64,000 nt of DNA, from assembly GCA_015345905.1 (NCBI GenBank), contig JADDTR010000010.1:124001-188000 (forward strand), read 5' to 3'. Positions 48,094 to 59,405 of the stretch are shown in pieces (position 1 is the first letter of the stretch; every line of letters begins with the position of its first letter). The translations under genes were made by a program, and so were the position numbers. The notes beneath the pieces were generated by a model. The model did no database searches. It was not told the DNA's origin and was given only the letters and a program-made list of their open reading frames with translations. The DNA comes from Aotearoamyces nothofagi. Taxonomy: Eukaryota > Ascomycota > Leotiomycetes > Leotiales > Tympanidaceae.

Positions 48094-48405
48094 ACTATAC
48101 CACGCCATTGCTATCAAGTATTATCGTTATTCTCGCTATTACCAGCTGATGAAACCCCAACCCCCTCTCGTTCTCCTTTAAGCACATTCTGCCGTCGCCC
48201 AGATCGCTTAGAGTTAACCGTGCAGGCCGTCACGGCCGTGTTCCTGGCGGACGGTGCTAGGCTTGCATTTAGCGGACGGGGAATCGGTCACGGCCCGCAG
48301 GGGGACCGCAGCTAACGCCTTTCGAATTCCAGGGCGCCAGACAGATGGGCCAATGGGAACGCCTATCAACCCCCTTTTCACCCAGTTGGGACATAGCCCG
48401 CACAG

Positions 48406-48475
48406 TAAAGTACAGTACAGTACAGTACAGTGCGTGCCCAGGGCTCCTGGAAGATTAGTACTGTACTTACAGTAT
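48406..48475. repeat. TACAGTA cluster
   Basis: Four CAGTA units in tandem (AAAGTACAGTACAGTACAGT), then TACTGTACTTACAGTA after a 35-bp gap. Confidence 0.85.
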
Positions 48476-49102
48476 ACCCCGTCAACAGTGAGGAGGTCGC
48501 CCAGCCGCCCACAGTCACCTCCGGCACCTGCGCCAACCCACATTGCGGATGCGCTGGGCCGTACCCATGCGTGCTGGGTCTGATGGCACTGTCGGCCGGG
48601 GGTCCAGCGTTGGGTTTTCTATATTACATGGGGAAGGATGTGACCAGTCGAGGCGCGGTCACAGGCACACGCACTCCCTCCGTGAACTGCGACTGCCACT
48701 TCAGCTCACACTCCCGTCTCGCTCTGTGTTCTCTGCTGCTCCTCCCTTACCTCCACTGCAGCATCGACGGCCGCCATCCCGTATCGCAGCATGGAAAAGT
48801 GTTGCGCATGAGCATGAGACAAGACAGCGCCCTTGCTTTCAGGCTTGAGACATTTGCTCATTTATGACTGCACTAGAACTTCAACTTTCAACCGTCTGAA
48901 AACCCCAGTCTTGGGCATCGACGTGTTGTGCTTGAGCTGGCTTATCCACTCTATCTGCTCCACGCTTACAACCTGAGCTGTCACTTCGCTATTCGACTGA
49001 ATGCAATGGACGCTTTGACGCTGACGGTTGCCACCTCAGAATACAATCGTTTGGATATTCGCTAAATGCAGCATTGCCGTCGTTGACAATAAATCAGGGA
49101 CC

Positions 49103-51854
49103 ATGGAGTCCTACGAGAATGCCCAACTGTCTACGTTAGGAAGACGCCGACGCGCTGAGTCCAGCGCCTCTTCAAATTCGCGATTTACACCCCAAAGCTC
49201 GAATAGTTCATCTGCAAATCTCCCGCCTCGAAACCATACTATCAGGAGTGACAAGGATAGAGTCTTTGAAAAAGGTCGTGGTTTGGGCGGGCAAGAATTA
49301 GCTGCGGGGAGTCTACTACAAGAGCGACTAAGGGAGAAGAAGGCTGCTAGATTGAGTGAGCGCCGAAAGAGTATGGATATCGTTGCTGCGTGCGATGATG
49401 GGCCAGATATGCCGAATTCCTCAGTTGGCAAGGGATTTACTGGGCGAGTGGCTTCAGTTCGAGATATACAGAGGCCAAGCTCCAGCGGACGAGTTGCGGG
49501 AGAGAGGGCGATTGGTAAAAAGGTAATGGGCATAAAGGAAATGGAAGAGGTAGGCTACGATGGTGTGGATGTGGTAGGATGTGAGACTGACTCTATATTA
49601 GGTTGTTTCAACTCTGCACAAACAAAACTTCGACCTCAAGCTCGAATTATTTCACCGACGTGAACGGCAATTATCACTTGAAGAGCGCCTTGAAGCCACG
49701 GAAGCACAGCTTGCGGAGCAGGAGGAGATGCAGTCAGTCAACGAGCAGCTACTGGCTGAACTGGAAAAGAGAGATCAAGCTGTGGAAGAGGCGGTGGGGA
49801 TTATATGCACATTGGAGGAAAAGCTTGAAAGAATGGCCCAGGAGCGCCATGACGTCCAATCTTTCGACACCCAGTACGGGAGGAGCTACTTTCATAGCAA
49901 CCATACAGAGGAGAGCCCAAGTCGCCAAGACCCTGCTAGCCCTCCACCTCAATTCCACGATCAAAATCCTACAGGACATGGAGTGACATCGAGAGCTATG
50001 GCAAGAATGCCTTCGTTCTTATCTGAGCGAAGCGAAGGAACAGAGGCTCTTCGAAGTTTGTACTTGCCTAACGACAGACACAGTCAAAGCATTCTCAACC
50101 TGTCGAAGCGTCGTGAAGACAGTGTGGAAAACGATCCTTCTGAAGTGGATGGCATGAATAGTCCCCGTCTGAGCGTATTGAGCGAAAGTTCATTCCTTAG
50201 TGTTTATGGTGAAAAGACATTAGCTCTAGATGCCCTTGGCCTAGACGATACCGTTCAGGCAGAACCTCCAAATGGACCCCGCCATGGGAAGTCAGCATCT
50301 ATCGAAAAGTGGGTTGACGAGAAGCCAAATACTCAAACCCGACCCCAGAAACCACCATCGGCTTCAAAAGCAGACACCTTGCGCAAGAGCCAATTTCTAT
50401 CGATCAACGATGTTCTCGAATCACCTCTCCAACGCTTGGAAAAGCTCGAGCGTATACTTTTAAAGCATAACAACAACCTAACATCTGCACGTCTCTTTAG
50501 GGACTCTACTATTAGGGGGAGGAGGGCTAGTAGAAGTTCCGAGAAAGACGGGAAGCGAGATATCCCCAGAAGGACCGAAATTGAGATGTTTGGAGATCAA
50601 CAAGTTCTACCTCCTACGCCTGATACATTCAGCACTAGCACCTTACGCACTCGGAAGAATTCTAACGATACACTTGGACGCGATGTAGCTGAGCGAAGGC
50701 ACGAACTCACTAACCCTTACCTTAACCAAACTCATCCTGTTCTACGTAAACCCTACTTAGTAGACAAGCGGCCAGATAGTGCCGGCGAGACGGTAACTAG
50801 TCGTCGAGAAGGTCATGGCTGGGACACTGTCACTCAGAGCGAGTATACGGATACAAACTCAGACACCGATATTGAGGCTTCGAGCACATTGGATCCGTGG
50901 ATTGCTACGGGAAGAGAAAAATCCAGACCTGGCATCCAGCCACCAGATATGTTCACATATAGTAGAGATGATGACGAGTGGGGACGAGACATGATGTTCA
51001 ACCGAGACAGCAACAACCGTCTACCGTCGCGGAAGCGCTTCGACAGCGAGACAGACCCAAGAAGTGACAACACCATAACCAATGCACCGCGAATGGAACG
51101 GTCAACCTCAGGTTATCAGCACCGGGACCAACCCTCTCAGGATGTTCCATTTGATGCCTCGCCACGGCCAAACCCACCGGAACGTCGATCTTCGCTTGCT
51201 GCATCACCTTCTGCCATTGGGAAATCTGAGAAGAAACTTCGGAAGCATTCCACTACACCAGCAGGAGAACATGTTAACACGGCCTCTGCTCCTGACTCCG
51301 GAGAATCTAAGGAGAAACCTCAGGAGTCAAGGCGCTCTCGTATCGCAAGTAAGATATTTGGACTAGGCCGGACGGATGCTACACCGAACCCCTTCCCTAC
51401 TCCTGTGAACAACAATAGAAGCCAACGTAATGATTACGACCAGGCGTCTATTGCTGATAGCAGAGCAAAAGGAACGGGTATCGACCTAGATTTAAAGCCA
51501 CTTCATAGCGCTAGTGCAACTCCCCCGCCCATCTCCCGTTATCCACGAGGCACTACGCCTGCGGTTGGAAATCCCCCTAGGAGAAGGGATGTTGTAAGAC
51601 CGACGTCCTCAGGTGGCTTTGAGTCGAGGATACCAATGGAGTATTCGAAAGACGGGAGAAGAGAAAGTGCGACAAGGCAGGATAACGATTCAAGTCGCGG
51701 TGAAAGGGCCTCCGATATAGCTGTTGACGGGGATGAAGGCCTAAGCATTGGCCTTGATGGTGCAAGTGACGATAGAGATGCTGGCAATGAAAAGCCCCAA
51801 AATCATGGTCGAAAGTGGTTTGGGCTGGGAAGGAGCGGGAGCTTGCATCGATAA
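49103..51854 (+). CDS. Centrosomin N-terminal motif (CM1) protein, microtubule-organising-centre type
   Basis: Two exons: 49103-49549 and 49602-51854 (52-nt intron), giving 899 residues. The intron falls inside the CM1 motif; splicing gives MGIKEMEEVVSTLHKQNFDL and KLELFHRRERQLSLEERLEA, the Cnn_1N pattern that recruits and activates gamma-tubulin complexes at spindle pole bodies and other organising centres (as in Pcp1, Mto1 and ApsB). A coiled coil continues to about residue 235. The rest is long, disordered and Ser/Arg-rich with patches such as SRIASKIFGLGR and HGRKWFGLGRSGSLHR at the very C-terminus; these two repeat a K-x-FGLGR theme and may be a short targeting motif. The N-terminal 130 residues are also disordered and basic. 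Which organising centre it serves cannot be told from sequence. Confidence 0.82.
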
Positions 51855-52419
51855 GTGATGGCATATTGATGCGCACAGCTTGGCTGAGAGGTTGGAAAAG
51901 GCTGCGGTGTACCCACACAGCAGGGCAGAAATATGGATTTGAAGTTATAGTTTGAGATTAGGAGTAGGCATGTCTTCAGGTGCAGGAACACTAAATAGCT
52001 AAAGGCCCCGAGTAGCATTGCATTATTGTATTTCCAAGAGGTAGTAGCATACGAACAGCCCAGCATGTTATAGGAGATGGAGAGCAATCAGACCTCCGTC
52101 CAACTCAGCTGGTGTCCACTGTTTAATGAAAGCAAAGGGGCCTACAGTGCTACAAAGCCTCTGCTCATTCGCTACAAGATGATGTGGCCCATCCGGGGCT
52201 ACTTTTTTTAAATCGACCGCGCACCTGCGATGACGTGTATGTACATGTTTTTGATAGGAGAGCACCACCGGGGAATGACGGGATATTTTCCCGAAACCTT
52301 GCACAAGAGGTCCAGAAGGAGCAGTTCTCTGTACCAACTCAAGGAGAAGCCAAGCAAAGCTGTTGTCGTGATGCGACAGCTGCAAGAGATCTAGAAGAAG
52401 CAGTTCTGTCTCTGCCGAA
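51855..52419. other. Convergent 3' spacer
   Basis: 565 bp between the CM1 gene and the DUF1992 gene. Nothing was recognised. Confidence 0.5.
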
Positions 52420-54151
52420 TCAAGACCCCTTCCCCCCGAACAAGTCCCGCCAGAGCTCCCTGAATCCATATTTCGGTCTCTTAGAATCGTATATCCTCGC
52501 GCCCTCCTTACCAAACATCTGCAGCACGCCGCCCGACTGGTGCCCGGCGGCCTCCGTGAGGGCTTTCGCAGGTCTCGTCGCGCTCTTTCTGATCTCTCTC
52601 TCGATCAGCGGCGCGACGTCGGCGTAGCAGGAGCGCAGCTCGCGGTCGAGGGAGAAGTATGGCTTTTTGGCAAGATCGGGCGCCATGAGATTGTAGGAGC
52701 GGGCGAGGCTGTTTAGGTTCGTGACGGATAGGGTTAGGTAGGACATTTCTGCCTTTTCCCATGCTGGGTCGCGGAAGGGGAGGGGGAGGGGTGTCGATGG
52801 CGAGCTGGTGGGAGGATCAAGTTGGGTGCTCGCTACTGGCTGGGCTGTCGAATCAGAGGCAGAAGAGGGGTTGATAATGGTGGTTTCTGTGTCCTTGCTT
52901 TCGACGGTGATTTGTGCAATGGGATCTGACGCCTCAGTGCTCGAAGGTCCTGAAGGAGCCTCCTGGATTATCTTGACCATGACAGGATCATTCGTGACAT
53001 TAGTGGGTATTGATATTTGCTCGACAGCTCGCTTTTTTGGATTATGCAGCCGTTCTGATTCAGCATATCGCTCTGCAGCTTTCACCTTGGCTTGCAAGGT
53101 GCCACCTTGACTAGATATAGCTCTAGCAGCATGTCGTTTCCAATCAAAGCGCAGCCTGGCACGAAAATTATTGGCGGCTTTTACAAGCTCCTGTTGCTTT
53201 TCGATCCATGGGGGTACCTGTGCCTTGTTAGTATGGCAGAGTAGGATTGGCAGCAAGACAATACAATATCCTGGCGCTGAATCATCTTGTTCATAATATA
53301 CTCGGTCTAAATTGTAAGCAGATATTCTGATAGGATCGATCATCAGGATGCTTACAGTGTCCACGAAAGGATTGTCAGCTCGAGCATCTCTCACGATTGC
53401 TTTGCCTCTTGGTATATTCTGGAAGTAAAGTTAGTAGACTAATCGTTTCATGTTTGTAAATTTGTAGTGAACACACCTTAAACTGCCCTCTTGCAATAGC
53501 ATCCTCGATTCTCTCGTTCGCCAATGCTGCAAGACCAGTAATGCTATTCGGCATCGCCCTCGCTGACGACCCAAATCTATCCCTCATTTCCTTACGCATG
53601 GCTTCTCTCTCTTTATCGGTCATCTGGGAGTCTTTGGAAACGATATAAATGCTAGTCTTGTCTCTCGCGTTCGCCAGCTTTTGTCCCGCTGTTCGCTTTG
53701 GATCTCTTTTAATTCTCAAATCCACCACTGGCGCATTGATTCCCCTCCCTCGTAGCCCCGGCTCCAATGGTTTATGTGCATCATTCAGCATCCTTAGAAC
53801 CGTATCTTCAGTCGACTCGATGCCCGTCCATGCCTGCGCGGTAGCAAGGTCTCGTGTCCCACTTCCAGCACTGGACGGCAGCCGAGCTTCAACAAGTGCG
53901 GAGGCATTCTCGGAATTAAACTTTTGTGCTTCTACCCTTTCAAGAAGCTTCGCCTTCAACTCGTCCGAAAATCCTGCTTCCTCAACTGCTTTGCGACCAG
54001 CTCTGCCACCTTCGAGAATTGCATCTTCTGTGGCCTCCGCGAGGCGTCGAGACATAGCGCCGGCTTCGGCGCTTGCTGGTGCATAATGTTGATGGAACGC
54101 TTTCGAATAGCGTGCACAGGTGTACGAGACTTGTGTAGCTAATCTGGGCAT
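52420..54151 (-). CDS. DUF1992 (DnaJ homologue subfamily C member 28 conserved domain) protein
   Basis: Four exons on the minus strand: 53477-54151, 53356-53418, 53265-53306 and 52420-53217, giving 525 residues. The two middle exons are only 63 and 42 nt and are separated by introns of 58, 49 and 47 nt; all junctions are in phase 0. They encode the heart of DUF1992: NERIEDAIARGQFK, NIPRGKAIVRDARADNPFVD, TEYIMNKMIQRQDI and VPPWIEKQQEL. The N-terminus is Arg/Ser/Ala-rich and could be a mitochondrial presequence. No J domain with an HPD motif is visible, so despite the family name it is not a Hsp70 co-chaperone by sequence. The C-terminal conserved region is MSYLTLSVTNLNSLARSYNL, then SLDRELRSCYADVAPL. 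The role is unknown. A MITE-like insertion lies 90 bp upstream of its start codon. Confidence 0.87.
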
Positions 54152-54831
54152 ATGGGATGGAATGGCGGTGGAAATATTGTATAGGAGAGAGTGCTTTGCA
54201 TGACCACAAATATTGGTGATGTAATAGTGATGCTGGGAGCGAGGCTAAGTTCAAACTGTCTGTCATATCACAACAGCAGCTTTGATTGAATTTCCTTAAT
54301 TGGCACAGAACTGCTTTTTCTAAATCTCTTGTCGTAGTCTTAGAAAATTATCCTATCGTTCCCTAGTAGTACTTTCCTATCAAAAACATGCCTTCGATTT
54401 TGAACTTGGCCTCGGAGCGATTACAGCACAGATAAGATAAGACCAGCTGAGCAAAAGGAACAGCCAGCTGAGAAGACCAAATAAAATTGGTAAATTCAAC
54501 CAACAGTAATACTCCAAATCTGCTCTCAAAATTCTTGAAAGCTTTATTGAACAATCTATAAGACCTGCTTCTAAGGACATACCGATTCTAACGATCTGGT
54601 AAAAATCTGCTGTCCTGGAGCTGTCCGGTTCGCCTTTGTATCTCGCCCGGCTCTAGAAGCTATTCTCATTTAACGACCAGAGTTATAGGCAGGCGAGCCG
54701 AGCTAGCTCGCACTGGGCGCTGGACCGACTCACGTGATCCTGGTTTACCGAGCGGCTTCCGGGGGGTTGAGAGATTTGATACCTCGAAGGCGTCTTTTCC
54801 AAGATCAATTGAGCCCCCATCGCCCGTCACA
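54152..54831. promoter_or_regulatory. Divergent promoter region of the DUF1992 gene and ATP14, carrying a MITE-like insertion
   Basis: 680 bp between divergent start codons, a quarter of which is element copy C (54241-54413). Confidence 0.6.
54241..54413 (+). mobile_element. MITE-like element, copy C, with both inverted ends and 5-bp target duplication
   Basis: Left end GAGGCTAAGTTCAAA; right end TTTGAACTTGGCCTC, whose reverse complement differs from the left end at one base. The flanks are GGAGC at 54236-54240 and again at 54414-54418, a perfect 5-bp direct repeat. The interior matches copy B (ATCAC-CAACAGC-TTTGATT, AATTGGCACAGAACTGCTT, TAAATCTCTTGTCGTAG) but lacks about 45 bp after the left end. 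It is 173 bp and non-coding. Confidence 0.88.
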
Positions 54832-55314
54832 ATGCTCGCACAATCAATCAGAGCTTCGGTTCGTACCCCCGTGAACACACAATGGACCAGATCTAACCCG
54901 CGGCAGCGCTCCGCATTCGCCCGCGTTGCGAGGCAGCAGATGGTCACCAAGAGGACACTCATTACCCCCACAGCTGTCCGCCGTGGTAAGCGTTCCCTCC
55001 TCTCGCCTGCCCATCCATCTCATGCACGCGCGCTGACCTCGCCCTCTGCAGCCGATCTCGTCCAGGACCTGTACCTGAAGGAGGTCCGCAGCTACAAGCC
55101 CGTTCCCCTCAGAGCCTCCGACTCCGAGGGACAGGTGCAGAAGTTCTCGGCGCCGAAGACGCCCAAGTCTCCCGAGGAGGCCGACATTGCGAGCGAGCTG
55201 AAGGCCTACGAGACCTCGGAGGTGGAGCTGGAGGGCCAGGCCTCTGAAGGCAGCCCGGTTGAGATCGAGCAGGATTGGTTCGAGGAAGAGCCAGAAGAGG
55301 AGGCTCACCACTAG
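54832..55314 (+). CDS. ATP14: Mitochondrial ATP synthase subunit h (Atp14)
   Basis: Two exons: 54832-54985 and 55052-55314 (66-nt intron), giving 138 residues. Subunit h is part of the peripheral stalk that holds F1 against rotation in the fungal F1Fo ATP synthase. The first exon is a mitochondrial presequence rich in Arg, Thr and Gln. The mature part starts RADLVQDLYLKEVRSYKPVP and continues QKFSAPKTPKSPEEADIASE and LKAYE, closing with an acidic tail (EQDWFEEEPEEEAHH). The ADLVQDLY-LKE-KSYKP and PKSPEEADIASELKAYE blocks are characteristic of fungal Atp14. The junction is fixed by frame (G plus CC makes Ala). Confidence 0.94.
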   Translation: MLAQSIRASVRTPVNTQWTRSNPRQRSAFARVARQQMVTKRTLITPTAVRRGKRSLLSPAHPSHARALTSPSAADLVQDLYLKEVRSYKPVPLRASDSEGQVQKFSAPKTPKSPEEADIASELKAYETSEVELEGQASEGSPVEIEQDWFEEEPEEEAHH

Positions 55315-56176
55315 ACAGTCCTGTTGGATGTCGCCGGAAGTCGTGGAATGAAATGACCAGCATGGGAGAGCATTGTGTATATCAGACGCAGCATTAAAGT
55401 TGTACCTGCCAAAGATTGAATGTCTTGCTTGAGTGTTTATATTGTTAAATGACTATTTTGAATATTGTGCATTTCGCTACATTTATTAAATATCTAGCAC
55501 GCCATGCCTATTCTCTAGACACCTTGGACTCCCCATCAAGATAGATTCTAATGGAATTTCAATGGCAACTTGGCACAAAACATTCTACAAGCAATGCAAG
55601 TTTCACAGATAGGGCGTTCACTCCGGAATTGTCGGCATATATCTGCACATTTCTGTTATTGGCACGCGGACAAATGATTATTATACGGTAGACAAACATT
55701 CATTGCAGATTTCAACAAGATGCTACTGCTTATAAACATTTACATCCATGCAAGCTGTTACAACAGCAGGCATTCAAGGTAGTTACATTATTTCCTGTAA
55801 GATACAGCGAAGCAATGTGCTATGCCCAGCAATGCTTTAAGCAAGTGACCTCACCAATGTTGGAGCATTGACCTGTGTGAAACAGCTGTCATCTCGTAAG
55901 ACCATCTCCATGCCATTACTCTTTCGAATGCAAAAGATGCAACTATACATATTGCTTGAACAAGCCTTCAGATGCGGCGAAGGTGCTCAGAGCCGAAGCT
56001 ATTCGATGACACTATGTGCGGATCATACCCGTAGATAAGACTCAAAGCTCGTCGATGATAGCCAGTTTCCAAGGCTTTGTGGCCATGCCGATACGCCAAC
56101 CCAAATGCAAAACAAACTCCAATGATCATGCGAAATCCGTAGAGAAATAAAAATATGGCCCGATATAGGAGCGAGC
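55315..56176. other. Convergent 3' spacer
   Basis: 860 bp between ATP14 and SCH9, AT-rich. Nothing was recognised. Confidence 0.5.
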
Positions 56177-59100
56177 CTACATATCAAAGTGGCCGCCGTT
56201 GAACATGGCGCTGTCTTCGTTTGTGCTGGTCTTGACAATGCCACTCATACGGTCATCTCTGTTCTTGTTCGGAATATCAAAAGGATCTTCCCAATCCTGC
56301 TGTCGCTTCTCGTCCTCATCCATATCATCATAGTCATCCTTGACCCGCCCGCGCATGTTCTCATCAATCGAGTTCTCATCGACAAAGGTGAAGCCTGCAA
56401 AGTTCGCCTGCATCCCTGGTGATAGAGGTGTTGAGGTTGCAACACCTGCAGCCAACGCTGCTGCACGAGCGTTCAGCGAAGACACCCCGTTAAGAGCATT
56501 GGTAAACTCTGGGTCGAAGTTCGATGTATCTGTTTCAGACTTAAGTTTTGGCTTGAATGGCGGGGTAATGAGCTTCTTGGTAAGAGCCTCCCAGTCTATG
56601 TCTGCAAAAAAGGGATGTTTTTTGAGCTCTTCCGCATCGTCAATGGCACCCAAGCGGTGCTTTGGGTTCCGATTGAGAAGACCCTTGACGAAGTTTCGCC
56701 CTTCTGTCGTCAATGTATCTCGCGGGAAGCGAACTTTACCGAATGCAATGTTCTTGTACATTTGTTGTGTATCCTCAGCGTAGAATGGGCTCCAACCGCA
56801 GCACATCTCGAAGACAAGGACTCCAAGTGACCAGAAATCAACCATCTTTGTGTATCCAACCTCATCAAGAAGGACCTCTGGTGCAAGATATTCCGTCGTA
56901 CCACAAAATGTGTTCGTCGTCGCATTCTTCGTCAAGTTCGCCTTTGACAGACCAAAGTCGCAAAGTGCAATATGTCCGTTGGCGTCAAGGAGAATATTCT
57001 CCGGCTTGAGATCGCGATACACAATATCATGCATGTGGAGATGCTGAAGGGCCAAGATGAGCTCAGCAATATAAAACTTTGCCCGCTTCTCATCAAATCG
57101 ACCCTCCTTTTGTAGATGCCAGAAAAGCTCACCGCCCGACATATAATCAGTGACTAAGTACAGATCTGTAGGTGTCTGGAAGGAGAATTTTAATCCGACG
57201 ATGAAGGGGGAATCCGCCATGGCCGTCCTAACCAGGATGTTTCGTTCGCCAACGGTGTGGGCAACCTCCTTCTTTTGCACAATTACCTTTTTTTGAAGGA
57301 CCTTCATGGCATAAATGCGCCTGGTGTCTTTCTTCCGAACCTGGTAAACCTGGCCAAAGGTCCCTTTGCCGATGAGCTTAAGGATGGTGAAATCTTCAGG
57401 GCCATAATGCCTTTTATCTGTCCGTTGGAAAGACACTTCGACATAGATTTCCCCAGTTGGCATGGACTCTGTGTCTTTCCTGCCCAGCAGAGGGAACCAA
57501 CCCTTGATAGGAGAAGGATCATGCTCTAATAATTGAGGCTGGAAGTCAACTTTGCCAAGGAATTCTTCACTTCCACGATCATATACAGAGAGGTTAACAT
57601 TTGATTCCTCCCCGACCACGTCACTAAATATGAGATTAGTTTTCTGTAGTAATGTAGTTCAGAGGTTTGACTGACAAGATCGCTTCTGTGTCCCACTTAG
57701 GATTTGTCATCGACCTTCGTGCCTTCACCTTGAAATCTCGATAATCTGTAAGGCTCTGGCTGCTATTCTGTCGGCTCTTCATCGGAATCGCCATTGGGCG
57801 TTGGCCATCACTGCTGCCTTGACGCGAAATCGGGATGCCGCCTGGGCTTTTCGTCGTTTCCTCCTCGTCGTCGGTATCTTCGTGTCGTGGCCCTCTCGAG
57901 ACGAGTTCATTCCGCTGAAAGACCGCTACAATGTACGGGTCTTTGCTCCGACGCAAGCCTCGTGCCTCGGCAATTTTTACCGTAAGCTTGCCTCGAGGGG
58001 ACTTGACCGGGGCCCCGCTAGCGCCATTTGAAGATTTTGTGTTTGTGGTGGTGGTAGATTCAGTGCTAGCCTGCGCATTCTTGGGACTTTGCCCATCAGA
58101 CCCTGCGCTGGCATCTGAAGTCGAGGTCTGATTTGAAAGGGCTCGAGTTGGAGTTGTTGATTGACTCTTATCACGCGGGAGACCCGCGTCATCTGTTAGC
58201 CTTTTGAGCCGATCATATGATGCAGAATCGCCAAATGAAGCAGAAGCAGAGCCAGAAAGTGGAGTGCTGGGTGTAGTCGAGGGGCAACGATCGCTTAGGT
58301 TCGAGAAATGTGCAGCATGTACGCTTGAAGAAGTCAAAATGCTTGAAAGGGGGTTCACCACCGAGGCCTTTTGAGCCTTGGGTGGGAGAGAGTTCGAAAT
58401 GCTCGTACGGTGCACAAAAGAAGATGACATGGGAGAGACAGGGCTTTTCACCTCGTCGGCCTTCCTATCCTCTCCAGTCAAGTCACTTAATTTCAACTTA
58501 TGCACAGAAGGCGGCGTTGAGACTGGAGGCGTCGGGTATGGGTGCAAGGATTCAGTCTGAGGCTGTGCAGAAAATGATCCCGAGGATGCCATCCGCTCAT
58601 GTGATAGGAGCGGTGGCCCCTCGTCATCGTCGCCACTTGAGACCTCGTTTTGAAAACTCGATACAAGCGGCTGTAGATAATCATATTCTGCAGTCTTTTC
58701 CCGCAGATGAAAAGCATGGGGAATCTCTATCTCGCCCCCCGCCGACAGTGGAGTTTCGGGCGGAGCAGAACTGGGACTTTTAGAAGAACCTGAACGAACC
58801 TGTGCAAAATAATTATGCGTGATTCCAGGGAGTCGCTTGTCGGATGGGTCAGGCTTCGGAGTAGCGACACCGGACCGAGGGGTATCTGAATCAATGTTAT
58901 CATTGCCGTCATCCTCGGCAGGTTTGTTGCTATACAGGATATCACAGTTAGCACAGGGTCATTTTCAGAGCGCGTTGAAGCAGCCCCTCGGTGGATGACA
59001 ACGCAGATCGCTTATGGAAAATTTAATGCAGGACAGAAAACGTGCTTGCGAGATTTTGGCTTCAGCATGTGCGGCGCTGGCGGTGCTGCTGCAACCATAA

Positions 59101-59405
59101 TCGCGGTTGGCCTCCGATAAGCCCTCTTCCGAGGCCGGGATGGCCGTCACCATTACAGAACTCTCTCATCATCACCATCGCGGAGATGGACTCGGCGGAG
59201 GGGTCTCCAGCGCGAGCAATCATGATACAGGAGAGCCCGCAATGCTGAGGGGCCAACACCGATGCCCGCCAGGTGCAGCTCGCAGAGCCAGAACATCGCA
59301 ATATGTGTAGCGAGCGTACCTTGACATCATGGCCTGTGTAGCCTGCTTCAACAGGTCGTAGCCGCCAGACCAGGCAGATCGTTCAGATCCTTCGTTGGTA
59401 GCCAT
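56177..59405 (-). CDS. SCH9: AGC kinase Sch9 (C2 domain plus kinase)
   Basis: Three exons on the minus strand: 59320-59405, 57676-58929 and 56177-57623, giving 928 residues. The short first exon (MATNEGSERSAWSGGYDLLK) is separated by a 390-nt intron; donor GTACGC, a GTGCTAAC branch and acceptor TATAG join it in frame to NKPAEDDGNDNIDSD. Sch9 is a TORC1-activated kinase controlling growth, ribosome synthesis and stress response. After a disordered Ser-rich half comes a C2 domain (from about 342, GKLTVKIAEARGLRRSKDPY). The kinase starts near 525: GKGTFG 532-537, Lys554, YRDLKPEN from 649 and DFG 669-671. The activation-loop Thr is about 685 (TNTFCG), the turn motif TPLSP is near 845 and the hydrophobic motif FAGFTF is at 855-860, followed by VDENSIDE. 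The last block and the C2 domain favour Sch9 over Ypk1. Confidence 0.95.

Larger units (their letters stand above)
47545..49102. other. Spacer between VPS60 and the CM1 gene
   Basis: 1.56 kb with no recognisable gene. It contains a terminal fragment of the MITE-like family (48054-48093) and a TACAGTA cluster (48406-48475), and presumably the CM1 gene promoter. Confidence 0.5.

Noticed and set aside
56177-59405. Ypk1/Gad8 as the identity of the AGC kinase
   Set aside because: The N-terminal C2 domain, the LGKGTFGQVYQV/YLAPEVLLDE kinase sequence and the FAGFTFVDENSIDE tail fit Sch9 better.
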